This document shows, piece by piece, positions 27,879-34,376 of a stretch of DNA of 64,000 bases. Position 1 is the stretch's first letter, and every line of letters begins with the position of its first letter. The position numbers were made by a program, and so were the translations under genes. This stretch comes from Candidatus Microthrix parvicella Bio17-1. GTDB lineage: Bacteria; Actinomycetota; Acidimicrobiia; Acidimicrobiales; Microtrichaceae. The stretch spans positions 1,364,001 to 1,428,000 of the forward strand of contig NZ_AMPG01000001.1 of assembly GCF_000299415.1 (NCBI RefSeq), read 5' to 3'. The notes below the pieces were generated by a model. The model searched no databases. It was given only the letters and a program-made list of their open reading frames with translations, and was not told the origin of the DNA.

Positions 27879-28856
27879 ATGCACGAGATAGATCATCACC
27901 AAGCCACCAACCGGTGGCGACATCTACCATTCAAGTTGCTCGCTGCACTCCTGATGATCGGGGGATCGCTGGTTGCCACTTCTGCCACTGCCGGAGCGGC
28001 ACCCGGCAATCTCGCCGATATCGACGTGAAGGGTATCGGCAACGACGTCTACGTCGTTGGGGCACTCACCAGTGGGGGAACCATCCAGGCCGAAGTGGTG
28101 GCCTGCTATTACGAGAACTGTCAGAAACACGGTTGGACATCTTTTGGCAGCGGCTTCAAGTCGGTCATTGTTGAATACATAGGTTATGGACGTCCAGTCC
28201 TCATTGGCAGGCGGACGAACGGCGCAACGTGGTTCAAGAGAGGGAACTGCTCGGGTGTGACCTGCTCATGGAACAGCTGGTACAGCATGGGCGGATCCGT
28301 CACCACCATCGCGGCCGACACCAGCTACTCGTGCGCTCAACTCGCAGGCCGAAGCAGCACCGGATCTGTTTTCAAGGCCGAGATCTGCTCTGACAGCTTC
28401 AAGAGATGGAGCTACACGGGCGGCAAGCTCAGCCAAATCGCCACCTCCAGCAGCTCCATCTTCGGAACTTCGCCGTCGGGAAGCCTTTGGTGGTTCGACG
28501 GCGACAGTTGGTCGGGTGCAGGTGGCCGGGTCACCCAACCCGCGCTTCACGTAGGTGACTCAGACGAGCTGTGCGGTCTGGCTGGCCAAGGTCGCAACCT
28601 TTGGTGCTTCGACCAGTACACCTACCAGTGGAGTAACTATGGTGGGTATTGGCGAAAGCTTGATGATGGCAAGACCGTTGGCGTTAGCAAATATTGGGGG
28701 GCATGGGCCCACGATTACCGAGACGCAGTCAGCTTCGGTGGGCAAGTCAATGAGGTGGCGTGGAATGACTACCTCATGGTTGGTGTCGGTGCGGATTACA
28801 AGCCCTGGTACCAGAACACCTACAACGAAGGTGGCAACGGTTGGCGAGCCCTCTGA
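27879..28856 (+). CDS. Secreted propeller-like protein, paralogue 3 of 4
   Basis: 325 residues from ATG 27879, which follows AAGGGAGTTCCC; the frame is open further upstream to 27828, but this start gives the signal peptide LLAALLMIGGSLVATSATAG. Blades HGWTSFGSGFKSVIVEY, SWNSWYSMGGSVTTIAAD, KRWSYTGGKLSQIATS, DSWSGAGGRVTQPA and YQWSNYGGYWRKLDDG repeat as in the paralogues. It ends EGGNGWRAL and is followed at 28899-28929 by a strong hairpin terminator. Closest in blade sequence to copy 4, judged by eye. Confidence 0.75.
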   Translation: MHEIDHHQATNRWRHLPFKLLAALLMIGGSLVATSATAGAAPGNLADIDVKGIGNDVYVVGALTSGGTIQAEVVACYYENCQKHGWTSFGSGFKSVIVEYIGYGRPVLIGRRTNGATWFKRGNCSGVTCSWNSWYSMGGSVTTIAADTSYSCAQLAGRSSTGSVFKAEICSDSFKRWSYTGGKLSQIATSSSSIFGTSPSGSLWWFDGDSWSGAGGRVTQPALHVGDSDELCGLAGQGRNLWCFDQYTYQWSNYGGYWRKLDDGKTVGVSKYWGAWAHDYRDAVSFGGQVNEVAWNDYLMVGVGADYKPWYQNTYNEGGNGWRAL

Positions 28857-28898
28857 CTCTCGCTCCGGTGTAAGCCGGTAGGCGACGCTCTTTCCTCA

Positions 28899-28929
28899 AC
28901 GGGCCGACCACGCGACGTGGTCGGCCCGT
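28899..28929 (+). terminator. Hairpin terminator after propeller paralogue 3
   Basis: A perfect 14-bp stem (ACGGGCCGACCACG, 28899-28912) with a CGA loop and its complement at 28916-28929. It lies 43 bp past the stop of the third propeller gene. A near-identical stem core follows paralogue 4, so it is inherited with the duplicated unit. There is no long T-tract, as is common in high-GC actinobacteria. Confidence 0.75.
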
Positions 28930-28984
28930 CGCACGTTCGCCGCCACGGCCACCGCCACACGCTTTGACTGAGAGTGGCGGTTCG

Positions 28985-29004
28985 ACTAGCCGCGATCCGG
29001 CACG
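28985..29004 (+). repeat. Left terminal inverted repeat of the IS
   Basis: 20 bases beginning ACTAGCCGCGATCCGG, matching the inverted right end with two mismatches across the aligned stretch. The adjacent outer bases do not pair with the right flank. Confidence 0.75.
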
Positions 29005-29207
29005 TTTCTCCGGTGTTGGCGGCCTGAAAGCCGTTTTGGTGTGAGGGGGGTTGGTATCGGATGTGGTGGGGTGCTCGTGGCGGGTTCAGAGGGCTGCTAC
29101 CCGGCTGTCCAGTGTGTTGAGGTGTGTTCGGGTTGGTGTGTGGGGTCGGTGAAGTAGCCCGGCCGAAGGTTCGGGCTGGTGGACTGGCTGTCTGGAGTAG
29201 GTGACGG

Positions 29208-30701
29208 TCAGATCTGGAGTGGTGCGGGCGGGTTCATGGTCCGGAGGCGGCGTCCTGCGTTGCGGAGGTGGGGGTTCCATGGCCATTGTTTGGGCCATAG
29301 CGTCCAGGTTTGCCGGTTGCGGACGCGGAGGATCGCGGGTGTGTTGAAGAGGCAACGTCTCAGCTTTTTGGGGTGGGCGTGTTCGAACTCGGTGCCGGCG
29401 AGGAGGTCGAGTTGGAACCAGCGACAGAGGGTGTGGGCCCAGCCGACCATTGAGGTCCAGACCTTGTTGCGGGCGGTGTCGGGGAACGGGAACCGGTCGA
29501 GGCCACAGGTTTTGAGTCGTTTGATGTTCTCTTCGACGTGGGCGTGTTCGCGTTGGAGCCGGTCGATCTCCAAAGCTGATTCGCCTGGGAGGTCGGAGAT
29601 GATGATGGTGTGGCGCCAGCCGTTCGTGTCGAACATCCGCTGCTGGGCGCCGGGGTGTAACGGTTCGCGTCGGACGACGACTCGGGTGCCGGGCGGGTAG
29701 TGAACATCGAGGTCGTCTTTGGGTCGTTTCTTCAGCCCAACCCATCTGGCGATGGCTGGGTCGTCGGTGACCTCAACGACTTGGGCTTTGCGGGCGTCGA
29801 CGTCGGAATGCTCGTCGTCGAGGTCGACGTTGTGGGGTTCCAACGCCTGTTCCCAGTTGGTGTTGTCGTCGAAGCTGAGGATCACCGAGCTCAAGACGGT
29901 GTTCGACCTTCCGGTGACACAGAACCGGACGTTGCGGTCCCACATGTCCCACATGAACCCGAGGGTGTGCCCGGCCGAATCGGATCTGACGAGGATTTCG
30001 TTGGCCGCGTCAGCAGCGACAGCGCCGGGGCGATGGGACCGGGCGACGCTTTCGGGGAGCGCGTCCAGTCCTGCGTCGACGATCCCAACGAGATCGGCGA
30101 TGGTGTTCGCGCCGGCGTTGCCGGGCCGGTGCTCAACAGCGAGAGCCTCACCGGAGCAGTCAGCGAAACACGCGACCGGGTGGAACCCGTACCCGCGTTT
30201 GTAGTTGCCTTTGGCGTCTTCTTTCTCCGAGTGCACACGGGTGAGGGTGGCGTCGATGTCCAAGGTCACCCGACGGCCGGGGTCCGACCAGCCGTGTTCG
30301 GCCCACACCCGGGTGCGGACCTCGGCCATCACGCCGTCGATAGCACCAGTCGATCCGGGTGTTTTGGCGAAGTCGGCGATCATCCGCCGGAACGTCGTGT
30401 CCGAACCGACGTCACCCAGCACACCTTCGGCGGCTTGGACCATCGCCAGGTCGGTGCAGCAATCTCCTCCGGCGTTCAACATCAACAAGCCATGGACCAA
30501 CAACCCGCCCCGGTCAACAACCGGTATTCCCGGGCCCAAATAGGGCACAGCACCGGCGAACCCGCCGGTCACTCCCAGCCGGTCGGTGTACTCAGCGAGC
30601 GGCCCCAAGCCAGCCAACGCGACGATCTTGTCGGTCTCATCATCGCCGTCATAGCGGACCGGTTCCGACGCGCTACATTGCACCTGACGGGTGCGTTCCA
30701 T
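29208..30701 (-). CDS. IS1380-family DDE transposase
   Basis: 497 residues from ATG 30701, which has a strong AAGGAGG ribosome site; the frame extends ten codons upstream without one. The catalytic triad is readable: RVTLDIDATLTRVHSEKEDA (first Asp), LVRSDSAGHTLGFMWD (second Asp), and REHAHVEENIKRLKTCGLDR (Glu). The KGNYKRGYGFHPVACF segment is typical of IS1380. The gene is full length with no stop, so the element may still be active. Confidence 0.93.
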   Translation of the reverse strand: MERTRQVQCSASEPVRYDGDDETDKIVALAGLGPLAEYTDRLGVTGGFAGAVPYLGPGIPVVDRGGLLVHGLLMLNAGGDCCTDLAMVQAAEGVLGDVGSDTTFRRMIADFAKTPGSTGAIDGVMAEVRTRVWAEHGWSDPGRRVTLDIDATLTRVHSEKEDAKGNYKRGYGFHPVACFADCSGEALAVEHRPGNAGANTIADLVGIVDAGLDALPESVARSHRPGAVAADAANEILVRSDSAGHTLGFMWDMWDRNVRFCVTGRSNTVLSSVILSFDDNTNWEQALEPHNVDLDDEHSDVDARKAQVVEVTDDPAIARWVGLKKRPKDDLDVHYPPGTRVVVRREPLHPGAQQRMFDTNGWRHTIIISDLPGESALEIDRLQREHAHVEENIKRLKTCGLDRFPFPDTARNKVWTSMVGWAHTLCRWFQLDLLAGTEFEHAHPKKLRRCLFNTPAILRVRNRQTWTLWPKQWPWNPHLRNAGRRLRTMNPPAPLQI

Positions 30702-30789
30702 CCCAGCCTCCTTGTGTGTCTCGACAACCACAAGTTTGCCGGAACGGAGCGCATTTGTCGCGTCCGAACCTAGTTCTTCACGGTTCTAC

Positions 30790-30809
30790 CATGCCGGATC
30801 GAGGCTAGT
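30790..30809 (-). repeat. Right terminal inverted repeat of the IS
   Basis: Bases reading GCTAGT at the outer edge, the complement of the left repeat. It ends 69 bp ahead of the start of propeller paralogue 4, so the IS replaces or displaces that gene's upstream region. Confidence 0.7.
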
Positions 30810-30878
30810 AGTGAGGCAAGGGGCTCTGTTCGAAGTGTGCCCCGACAGACCACCCAAACCTGACCACGAGGAGTTCAC

Positions 30879-31865
30879 ATGAGCCGAACGTCCATGGCCA
30901 AGCCACAACGTCGCAGGCTAAGCCTGCCGTTGAAGTCGTTCGCAATACTACTGATGCTTGGGGGCTCACTGGTTGCCACGTCGGGTACGGCAAGCGCGGC
31001 GCCCCGGCCAAGCAGCCTCGCCGACATCGACGTCACCTCCGCCGGCAAGGGTGTCTACGTCGTTGGAGCGCTTACCTCCAGTGGTGTCATCTCTGCCGAA
31101 GTCGTGGTGTGCCCGACCCGCACAACCAACTGCCAAAAGCATGGTTGGAAATCGTTGGGCGGAGGCTTCAAGTCCGTCGCTATGCAGCCGCAAAGCGGCG
31201 ATGGCGTCGTGGCGATCGCCCGGCGTTCGAACGGTGACACCTGGTACCGCCGTGGAACGTGTGCTGGAACCAGTTGCTCATGGGCAAGTTGGTACAGCCT
31301 CGGAGGCAAGGTCACCAAGGTTGCGACTTCGAATCGCAACAGCTGTGCCTACCTGGTTGGAACGAGTCCGTCCAGCTATGTGTACGAAGCCAAGATCTGC
31401 CGAGACAGCGTGACCGGCTGGAGTTCCACAGGCGGAAAGCTCAGCCAGATCGGCAGCTACTCGAACAAGATCTTCGGAACGTCTAGTTCCGGCGCACTGT
31501 GGTGGAACCATGGCTACGGCTGGACGAGCGCCGGTGGGCGTATCACCCAACCTGCAGTGAACATTGGAAAGACCACCCACTATTGCGGCCTGGCGGGCGC
31601 AGGACGCAACCTGTGGTGCGCCAACACCAGCAACTTCGAGTGGACCAACTACGGCGGATACTGGCGCAAGCTGGACGATGGCAAGACCATTGGTATCAGC
31701 AAGTACTGGCGAGCCTGGTCCCATGATGGCAGAGCAGCCACGAGCTACGGCGGCAATGTGAACCAATTGGCTACAAGCGGGGATTTGATGGTCGGGGTTG
31801 GTGCAGGTTACGGCCCTTGGTATCAAAACACCTACCGCCAGGCGAACGGTTGGCTGGCTCTCTAG
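30879..31865 (+). CDS. Secreted propeller-like protein, paralogue 4 of 4
   Basis: 328 residues. GAGGAGTTCAC precedes the ATG. Signal peptide LPLKSFAILLMLGGSLVATS. Blades HGWKSLGGGFKSVAMQ, SWASWYSLGGKVTKVATS, TGWSSTGGKLSQIGSY, YGWTSAGGRITQPAV and FEWTNYGGYWRKLDDG align one-to-one with those of copies 1-3. The C-terminus is WYQNTYRQANGWLAL. The IS end lies 69 bp upstream, so its promoter may be lost or supplied by the IS. A terminator hairpin at 31919-31951 closes the unit. Confidence 0.75.
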   Translation: MSRTSMAKPQRRRLSLPLKSFAILLMLGGSLVATSGTASAAPRPSSLADIDVTSAGKGVYVVGALTSSGVISAEVVVCPTRTTNCQKHGWKSLGGGFKSVAMQPQSGDGVVAIARRSNGDTWYRRGTCAGTSCSWASWYSLGGKVTKVATSNRNSCAYLVGTSPSSYVYEAKICRDSVTGWSSTGGKLSQIGSYSNKIFGTSSSGALWWNHGYGWTSAGGRITQPAVNIGKTTHYCGLAGAGRNLWCANTSNFEWTNYGGYWRKLDDGKTIGISKYWRAWSHDGRAATSYGGNVNQLATSGDLMVGVGAGYGPWYQNTYRQANGWLAL

Positions 31866-31881
31866 CCTCTGAGGGCTGAGC

Positions 31882-31951
31882 ACCCAGCGATTGCTGGGTC
31901 CACGTCATCTTCCCATTGAACGGGCCGATCGTCTTGTGCGGTCGGCCCGTT
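31882..31951 (+). terminator. Double hairpin after propeller paralogue 4
   Basis: Two hairpins. The first is ACCCAGC with a GATT loop and GCTGGGT (31882-31899). The second has arms AACGGGCCGATCG and CGGTCGGCCCGTT (31919-31951), whose outer ten pairs are perfect, followed by TCCGTTTCG. The second shares its AACGGGCCGA core with the hairpin behind paralogue 3, so the pair of terminators is homologous. The remaining 154 bp to the next start hold nothing recognisable. Confidence 0.7.
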
Positions 31952-32105
31952 CCGTTTCGTCCTCGCTCGACGGGTCGGCGGGGGTGTGGCGACCATCGCA
32001 GCATCCGAGGTCGGCTGCTGAGTGGTCCGTGATGGGGTCGCTGCTCCGACATCAAGGCGCCCCCAAATTCGGAGCGGTCATTCCCACGAGTAACTTGGTA
32101 GGCCC

Positions 32106-34304
32106 ATGGTGAACTTCAGCGTGATCATTCCCGTCCACAACGTGGAGGGCTACCTACGTCAGTGTCTGATGTCAGCGGTCGACCAGGTCGTCGACGGCGA
32201 CGAGATCATCGTGGTGGAGGACCACTCCACCGACCGCTCCCACGACATTGCCGTGGAACTCGCCGAGGCGAACCCGCAAATCAGGATCCTTCGACCCGAA
32301 GCAAACATCGGGCTGGGCCCCGCACGCAACCTTGGCATGGCGGAAGCATCCGGCGACTACGTGCTGTTTCTGGACAGCGACGACTACTACTATCCCGGCG
32401 CGCTCGACGCCATCCGCGAAACCTGCGACACCACCGACGCCGATCTGGTGATCTTCGACTACGAACGGCTGTATTGGAACGATCGTCGCTCCAGAAACAT
32501 CCTTGCGCGGCTGTTCGCAGACCGGCCTGATGTCCTCACATTGGCGGACGATCCCGAGCTACTCAAACTGCTGAACGTTGCCTGGAACAAGGCCTACAAG
32601 CGGGAATTCTTGGAAACAACCGCCCTGACGTTTCCCCACGGATATTACGAAGACATTCCCTTCACCTACCCGGTTATGGGCCTCGCCTCGTCGATTGCCA
32701 TGTTGGATCGGGTGTGCATGGCGTATCGGCAACGGCGTGGCGGCAGCATCTTGAGGTCGTCGGGGGAGCGCCACTTCGAGTTGATCGATCAACTGGAGCG
32801 CATGTTCGAGATCGTGGCGGAGCATCCCGAACTTCAGCCATTTGCGACTGATTTCTGGATGCGCGGCGGCTCACACGTGCTGGCCGTGCTCGCCGCCGGT
32901 GAGAGCCGCCTGCCCGCCAGCCGGCGAGCCGATTTCTTCCACAAGTCGGCCGCCGTTCTGGGACCCACAGCCCCTCCCATGTTCGAGCTCCCCATGACCG
33001 ACCTCGGGTTGAAGTATCGACTCGTGGCGATGAACAACTATCCGGCATTCCAAGCGCTCAAAGTGGTCAATGGCCAGCGAATCCGCGCCCGGAAGCTGAA
33101 GAAGAAGTTTGGTCCCAAACTGCGCGCGGCAGCCAACGCTGCAAAGCGCACCAGGCTGAACGAATCCTCTGCTGTCTTTACGTCGCTCTGGAACCGCCCC
33201 CCATCTGGCAACCCCCTGGCCATCTACCGGGCGCTGTCGGAGCACGCACCCCACATCAAGGGCACGTGGATCATCAGCGAGCGGTTTACAGACGACGTCG
33301 GCTCCCTGCCTCACGTCGTTGCAGGGAGCCGCGAAGCCCGGGCGCTCTGCCACTCCGCCAAGTTCTTTGTGAACGACGTCAACTTCCCGAACGAGTTGGT
33401 GAAACGGCCCGGTCAACTCGAGCTTCAAACCCAACACGGCACCCCACTGAAGTTCATGGGGCTCGACCTTCAGGCCTACCCGGTGGCTGCCAACAAGATG
33501 TCGTTCGGATGGCTCCTCAAACGCGTCGACCGCTGGGACTTCAACCTGTCGTCCAACCGTTACTCGACCGAGGTTTGGCGAAGGGCATTTCCCGCCGTCC
33601 ACGACATCCTTGAATACGGCTATCCCCGCAACGATGCGCTGATCAACCCAAACAACAAAGTTCGCGAAGAAACCAGAACACGGCTGGGAGTGCCAGAAGG
33701 GAACCTGGCAGTGCTCTACACGCCCACGCACCGCGACGGCGTGGGGCAATTTGATCTTGGCCTCGATGCAGCCGAGTTCATCGAAAGCGTCGGCGACAAC
33801 ATCACGCTGCTGATCAGAGGTCACTACTTCTACGACCCGAGCGACCGGGTTGAGGGCCTGGTGGACACCGGGCGGATCATCGACGTGAGCGACGACGTGG
33901 AGATTGAGCCGCTGTACCTGGCAGCCGACGTCATGATCTGCGACTACTCCTCCGCAATGTTCGACTTCGCCAACCTCGGCCGCCCCATCGTGATCTACGG
34001 ATATGACTGGGACGAATACCGGTCCCAGCGGGGCACCTACTTCGACATCATGGCCGAACCCCCTGGGGCTGCCGTGCGCACCATGGACGAACTTGTTGAC
34101 GTATTTACCTCGAAGGCCTATGACAGCGACGATGCCCGAGAGCGGCTTGCACGATTCCAGGCGATCTTCTGTGAGTTCGACGATGGGCGAGCGGCCGAGC
34201 GCGTGATCAAGAAGTTCTTCCTCGATGACGAGCCTGAGCCACCGAAATCGCTCCACGGACCCCGTCCGGCCCTCAGGACCTGGGAGTTGAACCGCCCCGG
34301 CTAA
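32106..34304 (+). CDS. Two-domain GT2 / CDP-glycerol glycerophosphotransferase (TagF-like), copy 2
   Basis: 732 residues with the same domain order as the gene at 19459. GT2: VIIPVHNVEGYLRQCLMSA, IIVVEDHSTDRSHDIAV, NIGLGPARNLGMAEASGDY, and LFLDSDDYYYPGAL. TagF-like: LQTQHGTPLKFMGLDLQAYP, NLSSNRYSTEVWRRAFPA, EYGYPRNDALINPN, VLYTPTHRDGVGQFDL, LLIRGHYFYDPS and MICDYSSAMFDFANLGRPIV. Both copies end in a short segment R-[AP]-L-[SR]-TW-[NE]-L-[TN]-RPG. It should polymerise a phosphodiester-linked polyol chain, perhaps alternating with sugars added by its own GT2 domain. Its composition is high-GC like the chromosome, in contrast to copy 1. Confidence 0.9.
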   Translation: MVNFSVIIPVHNVEGYLRQCLMSAVDQVVDGDEIIVVEDHSTDRSHDIAVELAEANPQIRILRPEANIGLGPARNLGMAEASGDYVLFLDSDDYYYPGALDAIRETCDTTDADLVIFDYERLYWNDRRSRNILARLFADRPDVLTLADDPELLKLLNVAWNKAYKREFLETTALTFPHGYYEDIPFTYPVMGLASSIAMLDRVCMAYRQRRGGSILRSSGERHFELIDQLERMFEIVAEHPELQPFATDFWMRGGSHVLAVLAAGESRLPASRRADFFHKSAAVLGPTAPPMFELPMTDLGLKYRLVAMNNYPAFQALKVVNGQRIRARKLKKKFGPKLRAAANAAKRTRLNESSAVFTSLWNRPPSGNPLAIYRALSEHAPHIKGTWIISERFTDDVGSLPHVVAGSREARALCHSAKFFVNDVNFPNELVKRPGQLELQTQHGTPLKFMGLDLQAYPVAANKMSFGWLLKRVDRWDFNLSSNRYSTEVWRRAFPAVHDILEYGYPRNDALINPNNKVREETRTRLGVPEGNLAVLYTPTHRDGVGQFDLGLDAAEFIESVGDNITLLIRGHYFYDPSDRVEGLVDTGRIIDVSDDVEIEPLYLAADVMICDYSSAMFDFANLGRPIVIYGYDWDEYRSQRGTYFDIMAEPPGAAVRTMDELVDVFTSKAYDSDDARERLARFQAIFCEFDDGRAAERVIKKFFLDDEPEPPKSLHGPRPALRTWELNRPG

Positions 34305-34376
34305 ACCGAGCGGTGTCAGGGTGAACACCCGGCCCGATGAGTGGCGTCAAGATTGAACGTCGTCTAGCATGAGGCT

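Larger units (their letters stand above)
28985..30809 (-). mobile_element. IS1380-family insertion sequence, about 1.8 kb
   Basis: Terminal inverted repeats match at 19 of 21 positions: ACTAGCCGCGATCCGGCACG starting at 28985, and ACTAGCCTCGATCCGGCATG read inward from 30809. One transposase gene fills the interior. No direct target duplication is visible: the bases outside the ends (GTTCG on the left, AGTGA on the right) do not agree. Decay or recombination between copies may have removed it, or I have the ends off by a few bases. The element lies between propeller genes 3 and 4. Of the 351 bp without a gene from 28857, the first half holds the terminator and the rest is IS end sequence. Confidence 0.85.

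Noticed and set aside
28977-30816. Target-site duplication around the IS
   Set aside because: Flanks GTTCG and AGTGA do not match; no 4-5 bp duplication could be set.
32871-34328. Long minus-strand open frame inside TagF-like copy 2
   Set aside because: Antisense frame; no motifs, while the sense frame has a full glycerophosphotransferase.
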